Assembly: GCA_028285545.1 (NCBI GenBank)
Contig: JANQPA010000004.1
Location: 36,090-100,089 of the forward strand
Reading direction: 5' to 3'
Length of the DNA stretch: 64,000 nt
Source: Saprospiraceae bacterium
GTDB lineage: Bacteria > Bacteroidota > Bacteroidia > Chitinophagales > Saprospiraceae
This document shows, one piece after another, positions 8,377 through 17,078 of the stretch. The position numbers and the translations under genes are program-made. Position 1 is the first letter of the stretch, and the number at the start of each line of letters is the position of its first letter. The notes under the pieces were generated by a model, which saw only the letters and a program-made list of their open reading frames with translations, was not told where the DNA came from and ran no database searches.

Positions 8377-10095
8377 ATGTCTTTATTGAAAGCTATTATT
8401 TTTATTTCCTTTTTATCTTTTTTTTCCTGTCAAAATCAGAGTTCTCCAAGTACTTATCCAGAAAGTCCTTCCATTAACGGGAAGTATTATGATGGTCAAA
8501 TTACGGTAATCAATATTTTCGAAGCCTACGAAAAAGTTTTTTTACAATCCCCTTTCGAAAGAGGCATTTATGTAATTGATACCAGTAGTACTGATCCAAT
8601 CAAATTAACGGAGATCATGTCGGGTACTGATCTAAAACTTACCAAACTCCTTTGGAAAGACAATCAGTTAATGGGTTTTAATTACCGTGGCAAAAGTTTT
8701 TCCAGAACAGTTAAAAAAGATATTCCCATTGAAAAAATGATCCAGGGTGATCTTCAATCTGGCTTATCCTCTCTTAAAGAATTAAATACTTTAGATTTTA
8801 AAGAAATTGAAGAGACAGCCTTTGAAGTATTGACTAGACTGCCCTCTCTGACTCATGTTGCAGTAAGCTTATTTGAATTGTGTGTAAAACAAAATCCCAA
8901 TAACCCACAGTTGTGGTATGGTTTGGCCAGAAGCAAAATGGTTTTAGATGATCGACCAGGTGCCAGGACCGCATTTCTAAAAGCACTCGATCTAGGCTAT
9001 AAAGGAGATGAAAACCTTAAAGATGATTTAGCTATTTTAGATCAAAAACAAGTTATTCCAGCAGCCTTTTCGTGGTCTCCCGATGAACTTTTTAGGGCCC
9101 CTGAACCAACAGAAATACAAAAAGTGAAGGAAGAATGGGAAAATCGGGATTTGAGTCCTTCAAAAGTAGAAGTTGAATTCAAAAAACAGGTCACTAATAA
9201 TGGTTTTTCGGGCACCCTTCAAATCGTTTCTTATCAATTCCGTGGTAATAAAAGTTACGGAGCTATTTTTCTTCCCTCTAATCCAAAGGGTAAACTCTTA
9301 CCTGCAATTGTAGAAGCAAAAGGAATCGATTGGAGGTATTCCTGGTGTAATTTAAATTACCGGCCCAAGTGGTCCAGGTATCTGGATGAAAATGCCAATG
9401 ACTTTATTTATTTAGTTCCTGCTTACCAGGGTGAGGGCCTGATTTATGAGGAAGAGGTATTCCGGTCTGAAGGCTCTCCTAAAGATGGCTGGGATGGAGC
9501 TACTGATGATTTTTTGGCTTTCACGAATGTGGCTATCAATTTACTAGGCTCTCAAATTGATACCAGCCGTTTGATTGCTGCTGGAGATAGCCGAGGAGGG
9601 ACGGTTGCCTTATTAGCAGGCATCCGTGATTCGAGGTTTGATATGGTCATTAACTGGGCCGGCCCCTTGGATTGGTTTCAGCTGATGGATGCATATAATG
9701 GCAGGACTTTAAAAGAGGAAGTTATTAGAGCCATCAATGAAAAACTGCCTCCTAACACTGGTACTCCGGGGCAATTTGTAGATTGGTATTTATCTGAGCC
9801 CTCAGCATTTTCCAAAGAAGGTTTAAGGCAAGTAAGAACAAAAATGATAGCCAGTTCTCCCCTTTATTTTTTGGAGGAGCTCCCAGCAAAAGTAATGATT
9901 CATTATGGAAAAGAGGACCTCTCTGTTCCCATACAAAATGGTCATATGCTTGCTGAAAAGCTAACCGCTCTTGGTAGGAATACTCCCAATTTTCAATACT
10001 ATTTTCACGATAATATTGGACATAACCTCAACCCATATACTGCCGTCAGAACTAGTGTGCAATTTATCAAGGATTTTTGTTTGGAAAATGAATGA
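8377..10095 (+). CDS. TPR-containing lipoprotein alpha/beta hydrolase (prolyl oligopeptidase-like)
   Basis: The frame is open from a GTG at 8314, but the ATG at 8377 gives a clean lipoprotein signal (ISFLSFFSCQ, Cys18), so I prefer that start (572 aa). The middle has a TPR-like helical segment (NPNNPQLWYGLARSK). The C-terminal half is an S9/dienelactone-hydrolase-like domain with nucleophile elbow GDSRGG, an Asp in HYGKEDLSVP and a His in NIGHNLNPY, so the Ser-Asp-His triad looks complete. It is probably an outer-membrane or periplasmic peptidase or esterase. It follows the AraC gene closely. Confidence 0.82.
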   Translation: MSLLKAIIFISFLSFFSCQNQSSPSTYPESPSINGKYYDGQITVINIFEAYEKVFLQSPFERGIYVIDTSSTDPIKLTEIMSGTDLKLTKLLWKDNQLMGFNYRGKSFSRTVKKDIPIEKMIQGDLQSGLSSLKELNTLDFKEIEETAFEVLTRLPSLTHVAVSLFELCVKQNPNNPQLWYGLARSKMVLDDRPGARTAFLKALDLGYKGDENLKDDLAILDQKQVIPAAFSWSPDELFRAPEPTEIQKVKEEWENRDLSPSKVEVEFKKQVTNNGFSGTLQIVSYQFRGNKSYGAIFLPSNPKGKLLPAIVEAKGIDWRYSWCNLNYRPKWSRYLDENANDFIYLVPAYQGEGLIYEEEVFRSEGSPKDGWDGATDDFLAFTNVAINLLGSQIDTSRLIAAGDSRGGTVALLAGIRDSRFDMVINWAGPLDWFQLMDAYNGRTLKEEVIRAINEKLPPNTGTPGQFVDWYLSEPSAFSKEGLRQVRTKMIASSPLYFLEELPAKVMIHYGKEDLSVPIQNGHMLAEKLTALGRNTPNFQYYFHDNIGHNLNPYTAVRTSVQFIKDFCLENE

Positions 10096-10307
10096 TACTT
10101 TATCCCATAAAAAACCAAATATTATTCCTTAAGTAGACCCCTCATGACCATAGAAATGAATCTGGTGGTGGAAAAATTGCCTGTCCCATCTAATCCCGAT
10201 ATATTTATTAGTAAAAGCAATCTAAATAAAAATAATGGCTGTTTCATTCGCTGGTATAGGTAGATGAGGCAGTCTTATTTTTAGGTTCTCAAAATCCAAA
10301 CACCAGT

Positions 10308-10805
10308 ATGTCTGCTTTTACACAAGATCCAATTGGGTTAATTCATCTTTTGACCGCCATCCTAGCCATGATTTTTGGCACAATAGTTATTTTAAGAAGA
10401 AAAGGAACCCGAATTCATAAGCAGCTGGGTTATGCTTATGTCATTTCCATGCTCATCATGCTGGTTACATCTTTAATGATTTATCGGTTGTTTGGAGGTT
10501 TTGGGATATTTCATGCCTTTTCGATAGTTGCATTGATTACCCTGGCTGGAGGTATTATTCCTGCCATGAGGCGCAAATCAGCAAATTGGATTGCCTTCCA
10601 TTTCAGTTTTATGTATTGGTCAATCATTGGTTTGTATGCCGCCTTTGTTTCCGAGGCTCTTACCAGAATTCCAGAGACTCCTTTTTTTGGTATGCTTGGT
10701 GTTGCTACTTTTATGGTTATTGGATTGGGATATGGATTTTGGTACAGGTATAAGAAAATTTGGTCCCAACAATTCCTTAAATTGCCTTCCAAAAACCAGT
10801 CATGA
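10308..10805 (+). CDS. DUF2306-like membrane protein
   Basis: The 165 aa protein has four membrane helices in the pattern of DUF2306 proteins: an LLTAILAMIFGTIVIL first helix, the RRKGTRIHKQLGYAYV loop with a conserved His, and later helices. Function is unknown. Its stop overlaps the start of the GNAT gene by 4 nt (ATGA), indicating translational coupling. The roughly 210 nt upstream (10096-10307) contain no gene or repeat that I can recognise. Confidence 0.8.
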   Translation: MSAFTQDPIGLIHLLTAILAMIFGTIVILRRKGTRIHKQLGYAYVISMLIMLVTSLMIYRLFGGFGIFHAFSIVALITLAGGIIPAMRRKSANWIAFHFSFMYWSIIGLYAAFVSEALTRIPETPFFGMLGVATFMVIGLGYGFWYRYKKIWSQQFLKLPSKNQS

Positions 10806-11230
10806 TCCGACCGTACAAAGCTGATGATTATCATCAGATTATTCAATTATTTGAATTCAATACTCCTGAGTATTTTGCAGCTGAAGAAAAAGACGACCTT
10901 GAAAAATACCTTGTCCAATTTTCAGATCATTTTTTTGTTTTTGAAGAAGAGAAGCAAATTATAGGAGCAGGAGGCTATAATATTATTGAAAATCAAGGGC
11001 GATTGTCCTGGTATTTTATTCATCCTCATCACCGTGGAAAAGGCATAGGGAAATCCATAGCCCAGCATTCACTGGATTGTTTGCAAAAGGAGGAAGGTAT
11101 TGATCACATCATCGTTCGTACCTCCCAGCATGCCTGGCAATTTTTTGAAAAGATGGGCTTCCAATTAGAAAAGATGGAAAAAGATTTTTGGGCCCCTGGC
11201 TTTGATTTGTATCAGATGCAGTTACCTTAA
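10802..11230 (+). CDS. GNAT family N-acetyltransferase
   Basis: This 142 aa single-domain protein has the GNAT fold signature: a beta-strand ending LSWYFIHP followed by the acetyl-CoA pyrophosphate loop HHRGKGIGKSIAQ (around residue 75-87) and a C-terminal HAWQFFEKMGF strand-helix. The acceptor substrate is unknown. It is translationally coupled to the DUF2306-like gene by an ATGA overlap. Its stop codon lies inside a TTAAA that borders a 26-bp inverted repeat element. Confidence 0.88.
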   Translation: MIRPYKADDYHQIIQLFEFNTPEYFAAEEKDDLEKYLVQFSDHFFVFEEEKQIIGAGGYNIIENQGRLSWYFIHPHHRGKGIGKSIAQHSLDCLQKEEGIDHIIVRTSQHAWQFFEKMGFQLEKMEKDFWAPGFDLYQMQLP

Positions 11231-11232
11231 AT

Positions 11233-11331
11233 TGTACTATATCGTTTACGATGTCTGGTCTTGCAGGCTTTAGACTGATATATGATCCAGGATAAATCCT
11301 GAATTCCAGACATCGTAAACGATATAGTACA
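11233..11331. repeat. 26-bp perfect inverted repeat, MITE-like element
   Basis: Arms 11233-11258 and 11306-11331 are exact reverse complements (outer end TGTACTATATCG) around a 47-nt centre, which itself holds a 6-bp hairpin (CAGGAT-AA-ATCCTG). TTAAA occurs on both outer flanks one base beyond the arms (11227-11231 and 11333-11337), as a target-site duplication would. No ORF is encoded. It could alternatively be a terminator or attenuator hairpin between the GNAT and DUF6090 genes, though no clear T-tract follows. Confidence 0.75.
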
Positions 11332-11353
11332 GTTAAAATAAATTAGGATTAAG

Positions 11354-12022
11354 ATGACACAAAAAACCAACATCAACTGGAAATATGCCCTTGGGGAAAT
11401 CATCATCGTTATCTTAGGTATTTCTATTGCTTTTAGTCTCAACAGATGGGCTGAAAATGCAAAAGACAAAAGTATTAAAAGACAATACCTGGAAAGTCTG
11501 GTAGTAGATCTAGATAGTGAAATTCAACATCTTGAAGAAAACATCCAAGCCTTTCAGCAAAAAATAAAAGATGCCCGGTTAATCATGCCCTATTTCTATG
11601 GAAAACAAGAAGGAAGAGATACTATTACAAATAAAATATTTCTTCTCTCCCAGGTTATCCCTTTCAAAGCCAAGGATGTAACCTATAAAACATTGATCAA
11701 TTCAGGGGATTTGAGTTTGTTCAGTGATTTCGAACTTAAAAGGAGTTTAGAAAATTATTATTCTTCCTATGAATCCATCCGATTGAACTACCAGCGGCAA
11801 AACCACATAAATGAAAAATATTTTGCGGATTTTATGATTTATCATATGGAATATGACAAGACTATGCAGGGAGATTATTCTTTTATAGATAATAAGTTGC
11901 TGAAAAATATTATCCAAAGTTTATATGGGTCTTATACTTTTGCCATTCAAAGTTCAAAAGAAGGAATTGAACGCTCAAAGGACATTAAGAAACTTATCGA
12001 AGAAAAACTATCAACTTTATGA
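11354..12022 (+). CDS. DUF6090 family membrane protein
   Basis: The 222 aa protein starts with a short polar stretch and the typical DUF6090 membrane segment (YALGEIIIVILGISIAFSLNRWAE, about residues 11-34). A long helical extracytoplasmic domain follows, with LESLVVDLDSEIQHL and a GDLSLFSDFEL-type region. The family is common in Bacteroidota and functionally uncharacterised. It overlaps the downstream Crp-type regulator by 4 nt (ATGA), so the two are a coupled pair. Two more DUF6090 genes, one truncated, lie at 33281 and 60199. Confidence 0.8.
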   Translation: MTQKTNINWKYALGEIIIVILGISIAFSLNRWAENAKDKSIKRQYLESLVVDLDSEIQHLEENIQAFQQKIKDARLIMPYFYGKQEGRDTITNKIFLLSQVIPFKAKDVTYKTLINSGDLSLFSDFELKRSLENYYSSYESIRLNYQRQNHINEKYFADFMIYHMEYDKTMQGDYSFIDNKLLKNIIQSLYGSYTFAIQSSKEGIERSKDIKKLIEEKLSTL

Positions 12023-12585
12023 AAAAAGACCTGGAATTATTTCTAAAAAAATATATTCCTTTGGCGGACACTTCCGATTTTATAAATGCTTTTCAGATAA
12101 CAAAAGTCCTGAAGAAGAAAGATTTTTTACTTCAGCCCGATCAAAACAGCAATTTCCTGGCCTTCATCACAAAAGGTACCTTTAGAGTTTTCTTTTATGA
12201 TAATGATGCAGTAGATATTACCGTTTGGTTTTCTTTCAAAGGTATGATGGTCGGTGATCTTTTAGCCTTTTATCAAGGAACCAAAGCACGTTTCTATATT
12301 GAAGCCGTAGAAGATAGCGAAATACTGATCATCCCTAAGAATAGTCTTGAAGAATTATATTTAAAAAGACCAGATTACCGACAATTTGGAAGAAAATATG
12401 CGGAATTTGTAGCTATAAATGTAATGGAACGAATGCTCTCTTTACAAACAAAAACGGCTAAAGAAAGATACCGCGAACTTCTGGCCCGACCTGAATACAT
12501 GAAAAAAATTCCATTAAAATATTTGGCCTCTTATATTGGAATCACGGACTCTTCTCTAAGCAGGATACGGAAAAATCTTTCCTGA
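12019..12585 (+). CDS. Crp/Fnr family transcriptional regulator
   Basis: This 188 aa protein has a cyclic-nucleotide-binding-type beta-barrel (residues about 25-115, including LLQPDQNSNFLAFITKGTFRVFF-like strands). A C-terminal winged-helix region ends in PLKYLASYIGITDSSLSRIRKNL, the standard ending of Bacteroidota Crp-like regulators. There is no Fnr-type cysteine cluster. The start overlaps the DUF6090 stop by 4 nt. A natural target would be its own operon or the alpha/beta hydrolase at 12670, but this is inference. Confidence 0.88.
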   Translation: MKKDLELFLKKYIPLADTSDFINAFQITKVLKKKDFLLQPDQNSNFLAFITKGTFRVFFYDNDAVDITVWFSFKGMMVGDLLAFYQGTKARFYIEAVEDSEILIIPKNSLEELYLKRPDYRQFGRKYAEFVAINVMERMLSLQTKTAKERYRELLARPEYMKKIPLKYLASYIGITDSSLSRIRKNLS

Positions 12586-12669
12586 GCTTTTTTTCTTGCC
12601 ATATGACAAGGTAATAGATCTGCTCAGCCTTCAATTTTGCAATATTAATTAACCAAAACATTGTAAAAA

Positions 12670-13560
12670 ATGAAGGAGTATAATAAAAACTTATATCCAT
12701 TTAAAAGTCAATGGATGAATATTGAAGGAAATCAAATTCATTACATTGATGTGGGAGTAGGGCCAGTTATTTTGTTTAGTCATCCCCCCTTAGGTTCATC
12801 TTTTATGTATAGAGATTTTGTGCAAGTACTCAGTAGAAATTATCGATGTATCGCCATTGATTATCCAGGTTTTGGATTATCTAAGGCCTCTCCCGATTAT
12901 TCCCCTAACCTTAAGGGTCAGGCAGCAATTCTCAAAAAATTCATTTTGCAGCTACAATTAAAAAAGGTTTTCTTACTAGGACATGACACTGGAGGTCCCT
13001 CAGCGTTCCATGTGGCCATTGAAAAACCAGATCTTTTTGAGGGGCTTATTCTTACAGATACCATTATTTATCCGGTGAGCGAATACCCCAGAATTAGCCG
13101 GATGTTAAAAATCGTGGGCAGTCCATTTTTTACCTGGCTAAATGCCATAAGCAATTTATTGGTTCGACTTACTTTTTCATTTGGCGTAAGAACCAGAAAA
13201 TTAAACCAAGAAGAAAAATACGAATACAGAAGGATGTTTAATACCAGTGCCAAAAGGCAAATGATCACCAGGATGCTTTACAATTTGAGAGAAAGCGAAG
13301 TATTTATGAAAAATATTAAGCTGGGCTTTGAAACGATCCTCCAATCAAAACCAACTTTATTGATTTACGGAGACCAGGATCCGGTACACCAAATGGGTAT
13401 TGCCAATAGAATTCATAATCTAATGCCCAAATCAAAATTATTTCTAATAAATGGAGAAGGGCATTTCCCTCATGAAGGAAAAGCTAGTCAAATGAGTGAT
13501 ATTATTCATTCTTGGATAGATAGTCTACAATCTGAAGATAAGAGGATAAATACAAACTAG
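12670..13560 (+). CDS. Alpha/beta hydrolase with Asp nucleophile (epoxide hydrolase / haloalkane dehalogenase type)
   Basis: The 296 aa protein has the alpha/beta hydrolase fold. The HPPLGSSFMYRDF oxyanion region is near residue 38. The nucleophile elbow GHDTGG carries an aspartate (Asp106), as in epoxide hydrolases and haloalkane dehalogenases, rather than serine. An acid residue lies in GDQDPVHQ and a catalytic His in NGEGHFPHE. It has no signal peptide, so it is cytoplasmic. The gene lies 84 nt after the Crp regulator. Its stop codon TAG is part of a 34-bp perfect palindrome that probably terminates transcription. Confidence 0.85.
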   Translation: MKEYNKNLYPFKSQWMNIEGNQIHYIDVGVGPVILFSHPPLGSSFMYRDFVQVLSRNYRCIAIDYPGFGLSKASPDYSPNLKGQAAILKKFILQLQLKKVFLLGHDTGGPSAFHVAIEKPDLFEGLILTDTIIYPVSEYPRISRMLKIVGSPFFTWLNAISNLLVRLTFSFGVRTRKLNQEEKYEYRRMFNTSAKRQMITRMLYNLRESEVFMKNIKLGFETILQSKPTLLIYGDQDPVHQMGIANRIHNLMPKSKLFLINGEGHFPHEGKASQMSDIIHSWIDSLQSEDKRINTN

Positions 13561-13587
13561 CTGAGGGCGGCCGCCCTCAGCTAGTTT
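13554..13587. terminator. 34-bp perfect palindrome overlapping a stop codon
   Basis: The sequence is completely self-complementary (17+17 nt) with a GC-rich centre GAGGGCGG|CCGCCCTC and A/T outer ends. It begins six bases before the end of the hydrolase gene and includes its TAG stop. A hairpin with a few central bases unpaired would be very stable and could act as a terminator or an mRNA 3'-end protector. A closely similar core (GAGGGC-CGCT-GCCCTC) occurs at 46191-46220. Confidence 0.75.
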
Positions 13588-13668
13588 CCAAAAAACTTTA
13601 CCTTTTTTACCCCAAACTGTGATTTTCTCCATTCTCATGCGAATAATTAAGTAGAGACAAACACCAAT

Positions 13669-13822
13669 ATGAATTCTAAAAAGAAAGAGGAAGTTTTTCT
13701 TGAAATATTATCGAGGAATAAAGGAATTATTCCTAACTGACTATTCTGTTAATTTCACTCTAAACCACCTACAAGGTTATCTTAATGAGATTGAATCTTT
13801 TGAAAAGGATACAAACATCTAA
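13669..13822 (+). pseudogene. Possible frameshifted remnant of a small coding region
   Basis: ATG at 13669 opens 23 codons (MNSKKKEEVFLEILSRNKGI...) ending at TGA 13740. A one-base frame change at about 13733 gives a further 29 codons that read like protein (NFTLNHLQGYLNEIESFEKD) to TAA at 13822. The start weakly recalls the first residues of sigma-70-type regulators, but the second part does not clearly fit. I cannot assign a family, and chance open frames are possible. The rest of 13588-13964 holds only the control region at 13846-13918. Confidence 0.25.
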
Positions 13823-13845
13823 GAATTGGGCAATTTCATCCTAAA

Positions 13846-13918
13846 TCAATACTACAATTAGGAATTTTATCATAAAAGGGCTAGATTGTCAATCAATACT
13901 ACTATTAGGAATAATATA
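13846..13918 (+). promoter_or_regulatory. 73-nt control region with two PadR-type boxes, copy 1
   Basis: Two near-identical boxes, AATACTACAATTAGGAAT (from 13848) and AATACTACTATTAGGAAT (from 13895), lie 47 nt apart with a TTGTCA hexamer just before the second. The same 73-nt arrangement with the same 47-nt spacing recurs at 16613-16685 in front of the PadR gene. Conservation of both boxes and spacing indicates a shared operator/promoter for the permease at 13965. The binding protein being PadR is inferred from autoregulation being usual in that family. Confidence 0.7.
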
Positions 13919-13964
13919 CCTAAATAGCAAAATTGAAACTTAATCTTTTCAACACCCGACACCA

Positions 13965-16598
13965 GTGATTAAAAGAGCAGCAGAAAAATTTTTCAAATGG
14001 TATTGTCATCCTGATTATTATGAAGACATTAAAGGTGACTTAAATGAGCTGTACGAAAGACAGTTAATACATGCGAATGCTTCTAAGGCTGAAAGATTTT
14101 ATGCCTTAGAAGTTATTCTACTTTTCCGGCCATCCATTATCCGCTCTTTTCATTGGTGGGATATCACCAACACCTTAGAAATGATTCAAAATTACCTAAA
14201 AATCGGTCTCCGAAATCTTCGCAAACATCCATTCTATTCCTTTATTCATATCCTGGGCCTGGCTCTGGGTTTAGCTGCCTTCTTATTTATCCATCACTAC
14301 AGAGTTTTTGAAAAAAGCTATGACCGTTTCCATTATCAACCAGAACAATTGGTCCGACTGACAACTGATAATGTATTGAATGGCAAAATACAAGTTCGGG
14401 ACGCCATGTCATTTGCACCTTCTGGCAAGGCGCTTAAAGAGGAACTTCCCGAAGTAATAGGTCATACTACAACTTACAAGACATTCAGAATGGTTTTTAA
14501 GAAAGGTGAACTGCCTGTAGAGGAAAATGGAGTAATTGCAGTAGACTCCAACTTTTTAAATCTATTCAACTATAAAGTTCTGGAAGGCGACAAAGAGACC
14601 ATGCTTCTAGAACCTTACACCATAGTTTTAACGGAGTCACAGGCAAAAAAATATTTTGGTCAAACCAATCCTATGGGCCATACAATAGAAGTACTTGGCA
14701 GGTTCAATCGTCCATTTAGAGTTACGGGGCTTATTGAAGATATTCCACCAAATACCCATTACAGTTTTAACACCTTAATCTCTCTTAGAAGTTTTCAGGA
14801 ACGTATTGTAGATGATAGTTGGAGGAATTTTAATTATTACACTTATTTACTTTTAGAAAAGCAGGTTAATTTTGAGCAATTACAAAGTAAAATGCCAGCA
14901 TTATCCCGAAAATATTTGGGAGAGGACAATGGCCTGGTTTTTAATATACAGCCTGTTGAAGATATTCACCTATATTCTGATCTCACCTTTGAACCGGAGA
15001 TACATGGCAGTGCTAAGGCAGTATATTTTCTAGGTATCATTTCAATTTTCATTCTGCTCATTGCCTGGGTGAACTATATTAATTTATCAACTGCCAGAGC
15101 AGTAGAACGGGCAAAAGAAGTGGGTTTAAGAAAAGTAGTAGGGGCGCAAAAGGCTCATTTAGTAGGACAATTCTTAACGGAAGCAGTCATTATAAATTTT
15201 TTAGGGGGGATTTTGGCACTTACTTTTGTGATACTCTTTCTGCCTTATTTTAACGATCTAATAGGCAAACCTGTGTTTTCATCTGTATGGGAACATTCTG
15301 GATTGATTAGAGATCTAGTTCTATTTTTCATTTTAGGAACGATCGTTACGGGTTTGTATCCTGCTTTTCTCTTGTCTTCATTTCGGCCTATAGGAGTATT
15401 AAAAGGAAGTTTTGGTCGTTCTCGACAAGGCACTTTATTAAGGAAAAGCTTAGTCGTCATTCAATTTGCAGCCTCTCTTATTCTTATTGCAGCCACTGTT
15501 ATTGTATACCAACAAATCAGGTACATGACCAATAAGGATTTAGGCATCAATACCGAACAAATGATTGGTTTTGGAAACCCTGAAAGAGGGCAAATGGAAA
15601 TAGACCAGTACACCAGTCAATACAAATCTTTTACAGATGAAGTAAACAGATTACCAGGGGTAGCCAAGGTGGCGGGGATCTCCGATCTTCCAGGTGGTGG
15701 TAGTTCAGATATAAGTTCCACTAGTGGTGGAGTAACCATTATTGGAGTAACAGAAAGGAGTGAATCCACTGTATATGTTAACGGCATGAATGATCGACTT
15801 CAGTCAACCCTAGAATTAGAGATTGTGGAAGGTCGGAATTTTAACCATGAATTTGAATCTGACACTGCTGCCGTGATTGTCAATGAATCCCTATTAAAAG
15901 TGTTGAATGTTACCGACCCCAGTTCAGTAATCAACGAATATCTACAATTTGGTAGTAATCCCGAAAATGATAAATTATTAATTGTAGGTGTTATTAAAGA
16001 CTATAATCGATCCAGTCTCAAAAATAATATCGAACCAACCATTTTTTATCATAGGGAATCACCGGCACAAACACTTGTAAAATTAAATCAAGAAAGCCTG
16101 ACTGCAGGAATAAATCAGGTGGAGCAAATATGGAATCGGTTTTATCCCAACGCTCCATTTTCATACAGTTTCATAGATCAAAGATTTGAGAAATTATATA
16201 TGGAAGACAAAAGATTTGGATTTATATTTCTCAATTTTTCCTTGCTTGCCATTTTTGTTGCTAGTATTGGCCTGTTTGGATTGTCTTCCTTTTTAGCGCT
16301 TCAACGAACTAAGGAAGTGGGGGTCCGAAAAGTACTTGGAGCTTCTGTAAATAATATTGTCCTTTTATTTTTCAAAGACTTTTTGTGGTTAATCCTTATT
16401 GCTGTGATTATTGGAGTACCATTAATTTATATGGCTATGAATGATTGGCTGAATACTTATGCCAACAGAATTAACTTCCCCTGGGGAGTATTATTTTTAG
16501 CAATAATTCTAGTGCTTGCACTTGCTTTCTTTACAGTCAGTTATCAAACCTGGAAATTAGCTCGATTAAATCCAGCTAAAACAGTGAGACATGAATAA
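13965..16598 (+). CDS. FtsX-family ABC transporter permease with N-terminal permease prefix domain, copy 1
   Basis: The 877 aa protein begins with the permease prefix domain (RAAEKFFKWYCHPDYYEDI, residues 4-22, to about 75). A MacB/FtsX permease with duplicated halves follows: TM1 near 95-112, a periplasmic MacB-like domain, a three-helix FtsX core (about 350-475) containing RAKEVGLRKVVGA, then a second periplasmic domain and FtsX core (about 750-870) containing RTKEVGVRKVLGA. No ATPase gene is adjacent, so it must use one encoded elsewhere. Such permeases usually act in efflux or lipoprotein export, or as mechanotransmitters. Translation starts at GTG 13965, in a context shared with the copy at 17079. 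Confidence 0.9.
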   Translation: MIKRAAEKFFKWYCHPDYYEDIKGDLNELYERQLIHANASKAERFYALEVILLFRPSIIRSFHWWDITNTLEMIQNYLKIGLRNLRKHPFYSFIHILGLALGLAAFLFIHHYRVFEKSYDRFHYQPEQLVRLTTDNVLNGKIQVRDAMSFAPSGKALKEELPEVIGHTTTYKTFRMVFKKGELPVEENGVIAVDSNFLNLFNYKVLEGDKETMLLEPYTIVLTESQAKKYFGQTNPMGHTIEVLGRFNRPFRVTGLIEDIPPNTHYSFNTLISLRSFQERIVDDSWRNFNYYTYLLLEKQVNFEQLQSKMPALSRKYLGEDNGLVFNIQPVEDIHLYSDLTFEPEIHGSAKAVYFLGIISIFILLIAWVNYINLSTARAVERAKEVGLRKVVGAQKAHLVGQFLTEAVIINFLGGILALTFVILFLPYFNDLIGKPVFSSVWEHSGLIRDLVLFFILGTIVTGLYPAFLLSSFRPIGVLKGSFGRSRQGTLLRKSLVVIQFAASLILIAATVIVYQQIRYMTNKDLGINTEQMIGFGNPERGQMEIDQYTSQYKSFTDEVNRLPGVAKVAGISDLPGGGSSDISSTSGGVTIIGVTERSESTVYVNGMNDRLQSTLELEIVEGRNFNHEFESDTAAVIVNESLLKVLNVTDPSSVINEYLQFGSNPENDKLLIVGVIKDYNRSSLKNNIEPTIFYHRESPAQTLVKLNQESLTAGINQVEQIWNRFYPNAPFSYSFIDQRFEKLYMEDKRFGFIFLNFSLLAIFVASIGLFGLSSFLALQRTKEVGVRKVLGASVNNIVLLFFKDFLWLILIAVIIGVPLIYMAMNDWLNTYANRINFPWGVLFLAIILVLALAFFTVSYQTWKLARLNPAKTVRHE

Positions 16599-16612
16599 AT
16601 TCGCTGTATTAA

Positions 16613-16685
16613 TCAATACTACAATTAGGAATTTTATCACAAAAACCATAAATTGACTTTCAATACTACTAATAGGAATAATATA
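16613..16685 (+). promoter_or_regulatory. 73-nt control region with two PadR-type boxes, copy 2
   Basis: Boxes start at 16615 (AATACTACAATTAGGAAT) and 16662 (AATACTACTAATAGGAAT), again 47 nt apart, with TTGACT at 16653 just before the second box. The region ends at the PadR start codon. The AGGA inside the second box is also placed to serve as Shine-Dalgarno sequence for PadR. It matches the region at 13846-13918 nearly base for base in the boxes and at their edges, and less well in between. Confidence 0.72.
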
Positions 16686-17018
16686 ATGAAAAAATATCCC
16701 TTAGGCGAATTCGAAGAAGTAGTCCTACTTACTGTAGGTGTATTATATAATGATGCATATGGTGTTCGAATTAAAGACGAGCTAGAAAAGCGATTGGAAC
16801 GAAGGATTAGTGTGGGGGCTTTACAGTCGGCATTAAGACGAATGGAGAGCAAAGGATATCTCGAATCCAAGTTTGGAGAAAAAACTAATGAACGAGGAGG
16901 CAAGCGCAAGCGCTATTTCTTTATTACTTCTTATGGAAAAAAAGCTTTAGAGAGTTCTCGAGATGTTAGAAACAACCTTTGGAATGATATTCCAAATATT
17001 GCCCTGGACTTAGATTAA
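16686..17018 (+). CDS. PadR family transcriptional regulator
   Basis: This protein of about 110 aa starts at ATG 16686 (an upstream TTG at 16653 is inside the promoter and is unlikely). It has the PadR winged helix: LGEFEEVVLLTVGVLYNDAY at the start, VSVGALQSALRRMESKGYLE-type recognition helix (here ISVGALQSAL), and a wing with GKRKRYFFITSYGKKAL. In Bacteroidota, PadR genes commonly sit directly before prefix-domain FtsX permeases, as here (60 nt upstream of 17079). It probably represses itself and both permeases through the boxes at 13848/13895 and 16615/16662. Confidence 0.9.
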   Translation: MKKYPLGEFEEVVLLTVGVLYNDAYGVRIKDELEKRLERRISVGALQSALRRMESKGYLESKFGEKTNERGGKRKRYFFITSYGKKALESSRDVRNNLWNDIPNIALDLD

Positions 17019-17078
17019 TAGAGCAAAAAACACCTGCCTTTATTTTCCAAACAATTTCTTCTCAAACACCCGATACCA

